Below, piece by piece: positions 34,745 through 44,668 of a DNA stretch of 64,000 nt. Position 1 is the first letter of the stretch, and every line of letters starts with the position of its first letter. The notes beneath the pieces are model-generated. The model was given only the letters and a program-made list of their open reading frames with translations, searched no databases and was not told where the DNA came from. The position numbers and the translations under genes are program-made. Location of the stretch: contig JAFDXI010000125.1 in NCBI GenBank assembly GCA_018268035.1, positions 1-64,000 of the forward strand. The letters are read 5' to 3'. The DNA is from Bacteroidota bacterium (GTDB lineage: Bacteria; Bacteroidota; Bacteroidia; Chitinophagales; Chitinophagaceae).

Positions 34745-35083
34745 CTATTGTTTTGTTTGTTTCTCCCTGAATTTTTTATAAAATGTCTTTGCAAAAGTCT
34801 TCATTTCTTCAGAAAGCTCTGTGTCTTTTGTTGCACGGCTATATGTATCGGCCATAGTGCTGATAGTTTGATAAAAAAAATCAGCCATTTCATCCACCAT
34901 CATATCTTTTGTCCAAAGGTCAACACGCATAGCTGTTTTTTCAAGTCCATCCCAAAATGAAAGTATCATGCCTTTAGCTTGTTGTGCAGTTTCAGTTGTG
35001 GTGCCCGTAGCCTCCCACTCTATCAGGTCAGGAATTTTATCTTCACCTAAACCTACATTAATTGTAATTGTTGAGCTATTCAT
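34745..35083 (-). CDS. gldC: Gliding motility protein GldC
   Basis: A 112-aa soluble protein; the segments STITINVGLGEDKIPDLIEWEATGT, AKGMILSFWDGLEKTAMRVDLWTKDMMVDEMADFFYQT and MKTFAKTFYKKFREKQ match GldC. It is part of the accessory gliding set in Bacteroidota; a biochemical role is not established. The start follows the glycosyltransferase stop by about 20 bp, and yqeY follows, so a shared transcript is likely. Confidence 0.9.
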   Translation of the reverse strand: MNSSTITINVGLGEDKIPDLIEWEATGTTTETAQQAKGMILSFWDGLEKTAMRVDLWTKDMMVDEMADFFYQTISTMADTYSRATKDTELSEEMKTFAKTFYKKFREKQTKQ

Positions 35084-35102
35084 ATTTTTATTTGAAAACG
35101 TT

Positions 35103-36197
35103 TTACTGTTGGGCAGCTACTACAAAATACTGCCATAATTTATCTGCAAATTCTTTTCTTTTGAAAGTAGCTGACTTGTCAAATGCAGCTTGCTTCAATT
35201 GAGAATAGAGACTTTCATCTTTATACAATTTAATAATACTGTTGCCAAATCCAGCAGCATTCTTGTCTTTGCAAAATAAAGCTGCATCACCTGCATATTC
35301 TTTTACATCGCTGTTATCAAACGATATAATGGGTAATGAACACTGAAGTGCAATTGCAATTATCTGCAAATCGGGTCTTTGAACATTCATCTGTAAATAT
35401 GAATGTGCAGATGCAAATATGGTGGCAATTTGTGTATCTTCCGTATTCTCGATGAGTTTTACGTCATCCCTGTATTTATAGGTTTTGACTTTTTCAGTGA
35501 TAGCTGTATCAAAATAATCATGTTTAGGTAATACCAACAATTGCATGTTGCTCTCCTGCCATTTCTTAAATTTTGAAAAAGACTGCAATAGCAATACAAA
35601 ATCATCCACGGCATTATCACCTACCACAGATAAAAAAAATTCTTTGTTTTCGGAATAGTTGGCTTTAATCATGAGTTTGTCATGCCATTCATAAGTCCTG
35701 AAAAAACCAGGTGCAGTATAGGGAATAAAATGTGTTTTGGCCGGGTTTATATTATCAGTTACTGAACTCCTGTCTGAATAAATAAAACAACCGCTTGCAG
35801 TTTGCAATGATGCAGCAAAATTTTTTGCAGCATAATTTTCAATCGCATTTAATGTATCCAATTTCTTATTAAGGAGCGCCTCACCTGCAATGATAAACTG
35901 AGGTATATGAATCTTTGACGAGCCAACACCATTCAAATCAATTACCGCCTGCATCTTTGTTTTTCTCAGAATTGAAGGAATTTTTACATGGTATAACCAA
36001 TTGAGCAGCCAGTTGGATTTCTTTTCAATATGAATAAAAATAATAGCATCATCTTCCAGGTGCTGCTGAAATGCAGGGACAGAACTACTCCATGTTTTAA
36101 TTTGATAATTATGCTCTTTTGCCTTTTCTTCAATTAATGAATAAATATATTCAGCATAATCACCACTTTCTGCATGTTCAATAATTGCAATGCGCAT
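35103..36197 (-). CDS. Glycosyltransferase (GT4/GT-B-like)
   Basis: About 364 aa. Start ATG 36197 (MRIAIIEHAESGDYAEYIY) replaces the longer TTG frame. The N-terminal half is weakly conserved (IPSILRKTKMQAVIDLNGVGSSK). The C-terminal half has a Rossmann donor domain: FFLSVVGDNAVDDFVLLLQSF; YLQMNVQRPDLQIIAIALQCSLPIISFDNSDVKEYAGDAALFCKDKNAAGF, the usual GT4 site. No DxD motif is expected for GT-B. Probably acts on surface glycans; acceptor unknown. A consensus promoter lies directly upstream. Confidence 0.8.
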   Translation of the reverse strand: MRIAIIEHAESGDYAEYIYSLIEEKAKEHNYQIKTWSSSVPAFQQHLEDDAIIFIHIEKKSNWLLNWLYHVKIPSILRKTKMQAVIDLNGVGSSKIHIPQFIIAGEALLNKKLDTLNAIENYAAKNFAASLQTASGCFIYSDRSSVTDNINPAKTHFIPYTAPGFFRTYEWHDKLMIKANYSENKEFFLSVVGDNAVDDFVLLLQSFSKFKKWQESNMQLLVLPKHDYFDTAITEKVKTYKYRDDVKLIENTEDTQIATIFASAHSYLQMNVQRPDLQIIAIALQCSLPIISFDNSDVKEYAGDAALFCKDKNAAGFGNSIIKLYKDESLYSQLKQAAFDKSATFKRKEFADKLWQYFVVAAQQ

Positions 36198-36203
36198 ATT
36201 GCG

Positions 36204-36233
36204 CAAAAATAATTTGAAACAGGATTGAACAAA
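36204..36233 (-). promoter_or_regulatory. Full consensus promoter of the GT4 gene
   Basis: The minus strand reads TTTG (36233-36230), an 18-nt spacer, then TATTTTTG (36211-36204), matching the Bacteroidota TTTG-N17-19-TAnnTTTG pattern. The box ends 6 nt before ATG 36197, so the leader is very short. Confidence 0.65.
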
Positions 36234-36506
36234 GAAAAGACATTGTCAATTTTATTTTGAACCATATATCCAACGGATACCAAAACTTTCCTGCCTCTTA
36301 CAATCCATTCATTTTCATTTTGCATACTGATTAAATATTAAAAAGCAATGAACTCTGAATAACAGTTACAATAATTTCTAATAAATGATAATGAAGGAAA
36401 AAAATTCAACCTAATGAACCCGGAAATATTTTAGGAATCAACAACTTTCAATTAAGATTGAATGTGCCAAAATACTAATGTTCATATTGACAATCTTAAT
36501 CAGGAA

Positions 36507-36544
36507 TAAAAAAAAGCTGCCTCAAAATATGAAGCAGCTTTTTT
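36507..36544 (-). terminator. Intrinsic terminator of the first M4 peptidase gene
   Basis: Stem AAGCTGC/GCAGCTT, extended by nearby bases around a short AT loop. The minus strand has a run of T after the stem; the stop codon is at 36561, about 20 bp upstream. Confidence 0.85.
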
Positions 36545-36560
36545 AATAAGCAAGAAAAAT

Positions 36561-39230
36561 TTATTTGGCTACAATAAACTGGCTGCGTGCTATGATGGCG
36601 CCGTTTTGTTCGGCAACAATCATATAAGTACCAGGCAGGATGCGCAAATTATTCAATGAATAATTATTCTTACCCATATTTACATTACTGATATTTTCAG
36701 CTCGTAAAACACGGCCTGTAAGGTCAGTGACTTTAATATTCACTGGCGCTGCTTTTGTAACTTGTAATACAATATTGGCAACTGAAGTCTTTACCGGATT
36801 AGGAGAAACCACCAGGCTGTTCAGATTATTGCTGTTGTCTTTATCTGTTACTGCAAAGCTGGTTAATGCTCCACCTGTGATATTCACAGTATAATCTTCC
36901 ACATCGCCATCAGTAAATGTGCCGCAAGGATTAGTGCGGGCACTACTGTAATGCATTACTATGCGCATGAGGGTAGTACCGCTCAATGCTGTTGAAGGCA
37001 CAGTGAAAGTTTTAGATACCGCACTAGATTTACTGCTAACAGTAATCATTTCACCAGCATCATTCAATGTACCATTATGGTTATAATCAATAAACACCCT
37101 CCAGGCTTCATTATAACTTGAACCTGCAAAACCAGGAGTTAGTGTTATTTTAGCAGAAGCGCCTGCTGTAAGATTTGTGCTCATTGAAGTAAAGTCGGCA
37201 TATCCACCATTATTACCACTGGTGTTATTGATTGAACCCAACACTACTTTATTAATATACTCATAAGATGTATTACCAGATGTTGTGCAATATGTAATAC
37301 CACCAGAAGATTGTGTTGTAAATGAAGCTGAAGAGCTATAAGCGCTTGAGCTAGTACCTGAGCAAACAGTTTGCACCTGGTAGTTATAAGTGGTGCTGGC
37401 AGTAAGGCCTGTTAAGCTGTATGATGCTGAAGTAATTCCACTCACTGTTGTCCATGAAGAGGAAGATGACACTTTGTATTGAAGATTATAGCTTGCTGCT
37501 CCACTCACAGCACCCCAGCTTACTGTTGCTGAAGAAGTAGTTACTGAAGAAGCTGCAAGACCAGTCGGTACATCACAAGTGCTGCCGCCGCCACCACCGG
37601 CAGTTCCTATCCCCACAGCATACCAGGCATTTTCAACCTGTGTTACTTCATTTGAGCTGGCACCATACAAATCAGTTGCCGCATTGATGCAGGCTGTGCG
37701 CCAGTCTGCATATTGTGAAGTAGGTGTAAGATAAGTTGTGTTTGTTCTGTAAATAATCTGGTAAGCTTCACTTAAACCAATACCTGTAACAGCATAAGAA
37801 TTGCCCTTGTCATTGGTGCCGCTGCCGCCATTAACCAACAGATAAAACATGAAATTACCAACACCGCTATTGGTGTGTACACCATAGTTATCAGCGCTGC
37901 TTGATGTCCAATATGTGCCTTTATATGTATCCGGCTGGCCTTCAGCATTAGGATTACTCATATCACGGATTACCCAGTTCATATCATTACTCATAAGCCA
38001 GTTGATATCATTTGGTTTGCTCCAAAACTGTACTGATTTCCCCATTATGTCACTCATGCTTTCGTTCATAGCACCGGGTTCTTTACTATAATTCAAACCA
38101 GATTCAGATTGGGTAACTCCATGTGTCAACTCATGACCAGTAACATCTATGCCGGTAACGCCACCAGGGTTCTGGCTACTGTTAGAGCGTTTGTTAAAGT
38201 TCATTGCGCTGCCATCCCAAAAAGCATTATCTGTATAAGTGGGATCATTTACATAACTATACAATGCTGTACCTGCATTATCATAACTGTTTCTTCCAAA
38301 ATTTGCATAATAGAAAGCATAAGTTTGAGAAACACCATAATGGGCATCTAACGCGGCGATATTGGTGCCGGTCAACGTCCAGTTTGCAGAAGAGCTTGTA
38401 TAATCACTACCGCGGGATGCTTTCTCACCATGCAGCGTGATAATACCATTGCCTTTTGTATAATCCCTTAAACGATAGCTGCTGCCATTGAGGTCGCTAT
38501 GAATAGTCTGAGTGCCACTGTATGCTGTGTTGGCAGTGCCGGTTGCATCAGAGAAAAAGAGTTCATCTTTTTTGCCGAGTACATCGCCGGTTAAAGCATC
38601 AACATAATAATAAGCACGGCTCAATGGTTGCCTTGCATAAACATCCACCTTGTAACAAAGACGTAATTCCCTTGAGCTTACATCATCATTTGGGCTATAC
38701 CACACAAGGCTTGCTTTAGGTGCATAAGATGCATTTTGATCATTCTTCTGCATTTTAATGCGTTGTTCCATGCCATCATCCTGCCATGCATATACTGATG
38801 CGCCAACATGTTTCACTGCAATAGCGATAGCATCCGTTTTAGAAATCTTCTGGGCAACACGGTTACTGATTGTCGGATCAAAATCTGTAACGATAGCACC
38901 ACCAAGGCTTTTTAATAAACCATTTTTTGTATGTACTATATACATACTGTTTTCAACAGGAATACCATTGAAAGTTTGATAATAACGATAATGAATAAAA
39001 CCCAGTTTGTCCTGTTCTGTTTTTGATAAAACAAGATCAGCGTTTTGGTTCAGGTCAAGCAACGATTTTAGTTGTGACCCGTTAAAAGGAATAGATTGGT
39101 TTTTACCAAGCGATGTGAATTGCTTGCTAATACCTCTTTCCCCCCTGATAGCCTTACCCACAAAACTCTGTGAATAAGTGCTACCCATGAGAAAACTTAA
39201 TACCGCAATGGATAGAATTTTTCTTTTCAT
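36561..39230 (-). CDS. Secreted M4 (thermolysin-like) metallopeptidase with T9SS sorting tail
   Basis: An 889-aa exported zinc protease. The signal peptide is at about 1-20. The FTP/PepSY propeptide region is at about 60-240 (FIHYRYYQTFNGIPVENSMYIVHTKNG). The peptidase has zinc-binding HELTHG near residue 364, and GAMNESMSD supplies the third ligand Glu. The M4 C-terminal domain ends near 545. Gly-rich GGGGGS, a fibronectin III module, a GEVED-like domain (VFIDYNHNGTLNDAGEMI... DGDVEDYTV) and a type A sorting domain (SPNPVKTS... LTGRVLR... GTYMIVAEQNGAIIARSQFIVAK) follow. It is a close paralogue of the next gene. Confidence 0.93.
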   Translation of the reverse strand: MKRKILSIAVLSFLMGSTYSQSFVGKAIRGERGISKQFTSLGKNQSIPFNGSQLKSLLDLNQNADLVLSKTEQDKLGFIHYRYYQTFNGIPVENSMYIVHTKNGLLKSLGGAIVTDFDPTISNRVAQKISKTDAIAIAVKHVGASVYAWQDDGMEQRIKMQKNDQNASYAPKASLVWYSPNDDVSSRELRLCYKVDVYARQPLSRAYYYVDALTGDVLGKKDELFFSDATGTANTAYSGTQTIHSDLNGSSYRLRDYTKGNGIITLHGEKASRGSDYTSSSANWTLTGTNIAALDAHYGVSQTYAFYYANFGRNSYDNAGTALYSYVNDPTYTDNAFWDGSAMNFNKRSNSSQNPGGVTGIDVTGHELTHGVTQSESGLNYSKEPGAMNESMSDIMGKSVQFWSKPNDINWLMSNDMNWVIRDMSNPNAEGQPDTYKGTYWTSSSADNYGVHTNSGVGNFMFYLLVNGGSGTNDKGNSYAVTGIGLSEAYQIIYRTNTTYLTPTSQYADWRTACINAATDLYGASSNEVTQVENAWYAVGIGTAGGGGGSTCDVPTGLAASSVTTSSATVSWGAVSGAASYNLQYKVSSSSSWTTVSGITSASYSLTGLTASTTYNYQVQTVCSGTSSSAYSSSASFTTQSSGGITYCTTSGNTSYEYINKVVLGSINNTSGNNGGYADFTSMSTNLTAGASAKITLTPGFAGSSYNEAWRVFIDYNHNGTLNDAGEMITVSSKSSAVSKTFTVPSTALSGTTLMRIVMHYSSARTNPCGTFTDGDVEDYTVNITGGALTSFAVTDKDNSNNLNSLVVSPNPVKTSVANIVLQVTKAAPVNIKVTDLTGRVLRAENISNVNMGKNNYSLNNLRILPGTYMIVAEQNGAIIARSQFIVAK

Positions 39231-39535
39231 AAATGATTGATTGATTTTTTTAATTGAATGGTTAATCCTGGTGTTTTTGCAAGAGATAAGTATCGTGAAG
39301 GAGATATAGTTTTATACATATTTCATGGTATAATTATTTTACCAATTACACTAATGTCAAAATGGTTTGCTCAGTTAGTTTTAATGGATGTAGAGATTGA
39401 CTGGCAGCAGTTAAATCTTTCAAAACAATAAAGTGAAATTAGTACTTTCTCAATATCTCCAAAAAAATATTTGATATTTTTTTAAACCGAAAAAGCCGGA
39501 AAAAATTCCGGCTTTTTAAATCGTTTTTAAAAACA
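39231..39535. other. Intergenic region between the two M4 peptidase genes
   Basis: It contains the terminator of the upstream paralogue (39490-39517). The rest, presumably the promoter zone of the first paralogue at 39231-39480, shows no exact TAnnTTTG box on the minus strand. No gene is seen. Confidence 0.6.
39490..39517 (-). terminator. Intrinsic terminator of the second M4 peptidase gene
   Basis: A perfect 12-bp stem, AAAAAGCCGGAA (39490-39501) and TTCCGGCTTTTT (39506-39517), with a 4-nt loop and T-runs on both strands, 19 bp after the stop at 39536. Confidence 0.9.
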
Positions 39536-42172
39536 CTATTTATCAATTATCAATTGCGACCTTCCAATCACAATACCATTTTGCTCTGCCACAACAAGAT
39601 AAACTCCATTGGTAAGATTGTTTAATCCAGACAATGGAATGGTATTTTTTCCAATATGCCCATTCTTCAATTGCTGAGTTGCAAATGTTCTTCCTGAGAG
39701 GTCTGTTATTCTAATATTCGTATTGCCTTGTTTTGACAAATTTAGTATTGCGGTAGCGGTATATCCCTTTACCGGATTAGGAGATACAGTTAATGAAGAT
39801 GTATTGCCATCTGCAACAATAGAATTGTTATCTGCAAATATCCTTACTGAATAATCTTCAGTTTCACCATAACTCATCACAGCACAAGGATCTGTTTCAG
39901 CACTTCCATACGTCATCTGAACTCTTAACCTTGTTACACCAGGAGTAGCATTTGAAGGCACAACGAAAGGCAGGCTTACAGCTCCGGTTCCATGAACTGT
40001 TCCTATCATTTCACCTGCATCTTTAAAGTCGCCATCATGATTATAATCTATATAGACAGTCCAATATTCATCATAAGCGCTACCAGTAAAACCAGGTGTC
40101 AGTTTAAGTTCATCCTGTCTGTTAACTTTTAATATACCTCCTGCACTAATAAAGTTGCCATAGCCACCATTATTACCACTAACATAAGTTCTTTCTTTTA
40201 ATCCTACACTTTGTATATATTCAAAACTCTGGCTACTGCCATAAGATGTACAATAAACATTTCCCAAACTTTCTGTTGTAAATGTATATGCATCACTATA
40301 ACTACTGTTGGTGTTTGATGAACACTGTGTCTGTACTCTAAATTGATAAGAGAACCCGGGTATTAAATTATTAAGTGTATAAGATGTAGAAGAAATATTT
40401 GAAACAGTTGTCCAGTTTGTTGCAGTGACAAGTTTCCATTGTAAATTATATCCTATACTCACACCAGCGGCAGACCATTGTAAGGTGGCAGATTTCTTTT
40501 TAATATTAGTTGCTGTTAACCCGGAAGGTTTATCACAACCTGAAGAATCTGTGCCGACACCAACTGCATACCATGCATTTTTTACATTATTGGTTTGTGT
40601 GGATGTGGCGCCATATAAATCAGTTGAAGCACTGATGCAGGCAGCTCTCCAATCATCATATTGTGAAATGGGCGTCAGATAAACAGTTTGTGTGCGATAG
40701 ATAATCTGATCAGCGTCATCAAGGCCAATACCGCTTACTGTATAGTTGTCACCATTATCATTTGTTCCTGTACCACCATTCACTAAAAGATAAAACATAA
40801 AATTGCCTACACCACTATTATAATGCACACCACCATTATCACCACCACCGGTGTACCAATATAATCCTTTATAGGTATCAGGTTGTCCAAGTGCATTTGG
40901 ATTACTCATATCACGGATTATCCAGCCCATATCATTACTTAACAGCCAGTTGATATCATTCGGTTTAGCATAAAACTGTACTGATTTGCCCATTATATCA
41001 CTCAGGCTCTCATTCATAGCACCAGGTTCATAAGCATAATTCAATCCACAAGTCTCCTGTGTTACTCCATGTGTCAATTCATGGCCTGTTACATCTATAC
41101 CAGTTACTCCACCAGGATTACCATTAGAGCGTTTATTGAAATTCATAGCGCTTCCATCCCAGAATGCATTATCCAGATAGGTAGGATCATTTACATAACT
41201 ATATAATGCTGTACCCTGATCATCATAACTGTTTCTGTCAAACTTTGCCATATAATAGTTATAGGTTTCTCCAACACCGTAATGGGCATCCATAGCAGCC
41301 TGGTCAAACCCTGTTAAGTTCCAGTTGTTGGATGTGCTGGTATAATCCTGTCCCCTTTTTCCACTTTCTCCATGAACAGTAATCACGCCATCACCTTTTG
41401 TATAATCGCGTAACCTATAGGCATTTGCTCCTGTCTGATCAGAATGTATGGTTTGTGTACCACTATAAGCTGTATTAGCAGTACCAACCGCATCTGAGAA
41501 AAATATTTTGTCATTTTTACCAATAACTTTCCCGGATTTTGCATCAATGAAATAATCAGCTCTGCTCAATGGCTGCAGTGCATACACATCCACTTTATAA
41601 CACAACTTCAACTCTCTTGCTTTAAGTGTTGGTTCAGGATTATAATATACCAATTCAGCTTTTGGGTAAAATGTTGCATTTGGATTTTTAAACTGTGTTT
41701 TCAAACGGCTTTCCATGCTTTTATCCTGCCAGGCATATTCTTTGGCATTCACCTGTGCAATAGCAATAGAGACTGCTTTCTGAGGTGAGAGTGAAGCGCT
41801 CGATTTAGATAAAGCTTCATCATTAAAAATTGTTACAACCGTACCGTTGGCTCCCCTAAAAAAACCATTTTTTGTATGCACTATAAACATTGATTTTTCA
41901 ACAGGCACACCATTATAGGTTTGATAATAACGATAATGAATAAAACCAAGTTTATCACTTTGTTTTTTTTCAAATACCAAATCAGATTGGGTGTTTAAAC
42001 TAAAGAAAGTTTTAGCAGCGCCAGGATTAAACTGAATCTTGGAATTAAGGCTGACCCAGTTGGCCTGTGTGCTTACTCCTTCTTGTGAATTCAGTTTAAA
42101 ACTTTGTGCAAATCCTGTCATTCCCATGCAGGTTGCCGCAATAAGAAGTAAGTGTTTTTTCATGTTATTCAT
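39536..42172 (-). CDS. Secreted M4 metallopeptidase, paralogue with T9SS sorting tail
   Basis: The 878-aa product has the same domain order as its neighbour: signal peptide ending near GFAQ, propeptide, peptidase with HELTHG near residue 360 and GAMNESLSDIMGK, fibronectin III, a GEVED-like domain and a type A sorting domain (SPNPVKGY... NGVYLVVAEQNGIVIGRSQLIIDK). It lacks the poly-Gly linker. ATG 42172 (MNNMKK) or 42163 (MKK) may be the start. It arose by tandem duplication; separate terminators suggest separate expression. Confidence 0.93.
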   Translation of the reverse strand: MNNMKKHLLLIAATCMGMTGFAQSFKLNSQEGVSTQANWVSLNSKIQFNPGAAKTFFSLNTQSDLVFEKKQSDKLGFIHYRYYQTYNGVPVEKSMFIVHTKNGFFRGANGTVVTIFNDEALSKSSASLSPQKAVSIAIAQVNAKEYAWQDKSMESRLKTQFKNPNATFYPKAELVYYNPEPTLKARELKLCYKVDVYALQPLSRADYFIDAKSGKVIGKNDKIFFSDAVGTANTAYSGTQTIHSDQTGANAYRLRDYTKGDGVITVHGESGKRGQDYTSTSNNWNLTGFDQAAMDAHYGVGETYNYYMAKFDRNSYDDQGTALYSYVNDPTYLDNAFWDGSAMNFNKRSNGNPGGVTGIDVTGHELTHGVTQETCGLNYAYEPGAMNESLSDIMGKSVQFYAKPNDINWLLSNDMGWIIRDMSNPNALGQPDTYKGLYWYTGGGDNGGVHYNSGVGNFMFYLLVNGGTGTNDNGDNYTVSGIGLDDADQIIYRTQTVYLTPISQYDDWRAACISASTDLYGATSTQTNNVKNAWYAVGVGTDSSGCDKPSGLTATNIKKKSATLQWSAAGVSIGYNLQWKLVTATNWTTVSNISSTSYTLNNLIPGFSYQFRVQTQCSSNTNSSYSDAYTFTTESLGNVYCTSYGSSQSFEYIQSVGLKERTYVSGNNGGYGNFISAGGILKVNRQDELKLTPGFTGSAYDEYWTVYIDYNHDGDFKDAGEMIGTVHGTGAVSLPFVVPSNATPGVTRLRVQMTYGSAETDPCAVMSYGETEDYSVRIFADNNSIVADGNTSSLTVSPNPVKGYTATAILNLSKQGNTNIRITDLSGRTFATQQLKNGHIGKNTIPLSGLNNLTNGVYLVVAEQNGIVIGRSQLIIDK

Positions 42173-42312
42173 TTTTTGATGTTATATAAAAACTCCCAGG
42201 CTTAGCAACCTGAAAGCAGTTTCCAAATTTGGGAGGAGATAGCTAATGTTAACTTACGACAAAACAGTCAGGAAAAGTAAGGAGTTTTCTTCAATGAAAA
42301 AAATAAAAATGT

Positions 42313-43326
42313 TCATGTACCCGAGATGATTTTTACAGCAATTTCTTTCAGAAACTCACCATTGGCATCAGTGCCACCAATAGCGCTGTTAATGCCTATA
42401 ACTTTCAGGTTATATTCATGTATCAGTAGTATAGCTTTTTCAGCGCCGGAAAAACCATAATTTTTTACAGCAGACAAAGCCTGTTTCGCAGCAAAAGAAT
42501 TATTGTAGAAGTAAGGTTTGAATGCATTTTCCGAATATTCATTCAATGCGGCAACAGTATAAATTTTACTGAAATAATTATATAAGGTAGGAAGGATTAA
42601 CTGTAATGGCGCAGCTTTTGGGTTGCTTTGAAAATATTGAATGATACGGATGGCTTTGGGCAAATTTTTCTGGCTAATGGCATCCTGCAATTCAAATACA
42701 TTAAACTCCTTACTGATGCCTACAAAATTTTCAATATCTTCTTCTGAAATATTTTTTTTCTTATTCAGGTTGACAGATATTTTCTCAACCTCATTTTTCA
42801 AACGGCTCAGGTCATTGCCAATATGATCAACCAACATCACTACCGCCTGGTGGTTGATAGTCATCCCCAGGTTCCCAACAAATGATTTCACCCATTCAGG
42901 CAACTGGTACTCTAAGATTTTTTTTGTAGTTAAAATTTCACCATGTTGTTTTACCAGTTTGGAAAACTTAGTTCTTGCATCTAATTTCTTTTCTTTATAA
43001 CTTACAACAAAGACAGTAGAGGATAAAGGTTTCTGGATATAGTTTTCCAGCATTTCAATTCCTTTCATTTGTTGTGCTTCTTTCAGCAACACTACTTTTC
43101 TTTCACCAAACATGGGATAACCCATGCAGGCATTCACTATGCTGGTCCACTCTGCATCTTTCCCGTAAAATATATTCAGGTTAAATGATGCTTCACTTTC
43201 ATTTAAAATTTTATGCTCTGCATAATCAACTACTTCATCTATAAAAAATGGTTCGTCCCCTTCCAGCCAATAAACCGGTTTAAATTTTTTCTGTTTCCAC
43301 TCCGCAATAATTTTTTCTGCAGACAT
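42313..43326 (-). CDS. holA: DNA polymerase III subunit delta
   Basis: A 337-aa clamp-loader delta. ATG 43326 (MSAEKIIAEWKQKKFKPVYWLEGDEPFFIDEVVDYAEHKIL) gives the normal N-terminus; the extra 71 residues of the open frame to 43539 overlap the divergent dipeptidase gene and are rejected. FVVSYKEKKLDARTKFSKLVKQHG and the C-terminal helical collar (VFELQDAISQKNLPKAIRIIQYFQ... LILPTLYNYFSKIY) are typical. Its role is loading the sliding clamp at the replication fork. Confidence 0.93.
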   Translation of the reverse strand: MSAEKIIAEWKQKKFKPVYWLEGDEPFFIDEVVDYAEHKILNESEASFNLNIFYGKDAEWTSIVNACMGYPMFGERKVVLLKEAQQMKGIEMLENYIQKPLSSTVFVVSYKEKKLDARTKFSKLVKQHGEILTTKKILEYQLPEWVKSFVGNLGMTINHQAVVMLVDHIGNDLSRLKNEVEKISVNLNKKKNISEEDIENFVGISKEFNVFELQDAISQKNLPKAIRIIQYFQSNPKAAPLQLILPTLYNYFSKIYTVAALNEYSENAFKPYFYNNSFAAKQALSAVKNYGFSGAEKAILLIHEYNLKVIGINSAIGGTDANGEFLKEIAVKIISGT

Positions 43327-43461
43327 GCGCCAAAGATAAGCACCACCTCTATTTGCATAAGGTGAGTTATCAACATAAAAACCACTATTGCTATTGACGG
43401 TTGATACCATCATTCTGAGGGATTGCCAATTAGCAGAAAAAATATCCCTATTTTCACACAC

Positions 43462-44640
43462 ATGAAGAAAATATGTTTTATACTCATTGGAATCATCGTC
43501 CTGGCTAATGTTCAGGCACAGGATTATAAAAAACTGCATTTTTCAAGCATACTGGTGGACACCCATAATGATATTATCAGCACCTGCTTGGAAAAAGGCT
43601 ACCGCTTTGACAGTAACCTAACGGGATTGACGCATAGCGACCTGGACAGAATGTTCAAAGGTGGTGTTGATGTGCAGGTATTCAGTATCTGGTGTGATGG
43701 CACACAGCCAAACCCTTTTGCTTTTGCTAACCGTGAAATTGACACATTATATGCCTGGATAAAACGCAACCCTTCTAAAATGATGCTGGTAACAAATTCA
43801 TCACAATTGATGCAGGCAGTCAGCCAACACAAACTCGGTGCTATGATTGGTGTAGAAGGCGGCCACATGATTGAGAATAGCATTGATAAATTAGACAGTC
43901 TTTATGCCAGGGGAACGCGATACATGACCCTTACATGGAATAACAATACTGACTGGGCAACCAGTGCCAAAAATGAAAGTGATACAACGCAACATTTAAC
44001 TCATAAAGGATTGACCGAATTCGGCAAACAGGTAGTAAGGCACATGAATAAAATTGGCATGCTGGTGGACCTGAGTCATGTGGGTGAACAAACATTTTGG
44101 GATGCTATTCACACCACTACAAAACCCGTATTGGTTTCCCATAGTGATGCTTATGCTCTTTGCCCTGTGCCAAGAAATTTAAAAGATGACCAGATAAAAG
44201 CAGTTGCCAAAAACGGTGGCGTGATTCAACTCAACTTTTATTCAGGGTTTTTAGACAGCAGTTTCGATGCAAAAGAACAGGCTTTTGAAGCAAGGCATAA
44301 AGCAGAAAAAGATTCACTGATGAAAGCAGGCAAACAGGAATTTTTTGCAGATAATTATTTGTTTTTAAAATATGCTGATGAAGTTGCAAATATGCGGGCT
44401 CCTTTTCATTTAATCCTTGACCATCTTGATCATATTGTGAAGCTTGCAGGTGTTGACCATGTGGGCATGGGCAGTGATTTTGATGGCATCAGTTTCCCTC
44501 CTCAACAGATGGATGACGTAACCGCATATCCTTTAATTACAAAAGCATTGTTGGAACGCGGTTACAGCAAAACAGATATTCAAAAAATATTAGGCGGTAA
44601 TTTTATCAGGGTGCTGAAAGCAAATGAGGTGAAACAGTAA
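43462..44640 (+). CDS. Exported membrane dipeptidase (M19 family)
   Basis: A 392-aa protein with signal peptide MKKICFILIGIIVLANVQAQ. The zinc-dependent dipeptidase fold shows VDTHNDI (His and Asp ligands), IGVEGGHMIEN (Glu), LVDLSHVGEQTFWD, PVLVSHSDAY (His) and VGMGSDFDG. It probably cleaves dipeptides in the periplasm. ATG 43462 is chosen over 43423 because it begins the signal peptide. It diverges from holA. Confidence 0.93.
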   Translation: MKKICFILIGIIVLANVQAQDYKKLHFSSILVDTHNDIISTCLEKGYRFDSNLTGLTHSDLDRMFKGGVDVQVFSIWCDGTQPNPFAFANREIDTLYAWIKRNPSKMMLVTNSSQLMQAVSQHKLGAMIGVEGGHMIENSIDKLDSLYARGTRYMTLTWNNNTDWATSAKNESDTTQHLTHKGLTEFGKQVVRHMNKIGMLVDLSHVGEQTFWDAIHTTTKPVLVSHSDAYALCPVPRNLKDDQIKAVAKNGGVIQLNFYSGFLDSSFDAKEQAFEARHKAEKDSLMKAGKQEFFADNYLFLKYADEVANMRAPFHLILDHLDHIVKLAGVDHVGMGSDFDGISFPPQQMDDVTAYPLITKALLERGYSKTDIQKILGGNFIRVLKANEVKQ

Positions 44641-44668
44641 TGAACATATTGTTGCTTCACTGATAATA

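Larger units (their letters stand above)
36198..36560. other. Intergenic region between glycosyltransferase and M4 peptidase genes
   Basis: It holds the promoter of the minus-strand glycosyltransferase (36204-36233) and the terminator of the M4 gene (36507-36544). A 63-codon minus frame (36325 down) was judged spurious. Nothing else is seen. Confidence 0.6.

Noticed and set aside
36134-36325. Minus-strand frame of 63 residues upstream of the GT4 gene
   Set aside because: It overlaps the promoter and the true start, has no family features, and its frame differs from the glycosyltransferase.
36561-42172. M4 gene pair as a mobile element
   Set aside because: No transposase, flanking repeats or target duplication; tandem duplication with separate terminators explains it.
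43327-43539. N-terminal extension of holA
   Set aside because: It would overlap the divergent dipeptidase start and precedes the normal delta-subunit N-terminus at 43326.
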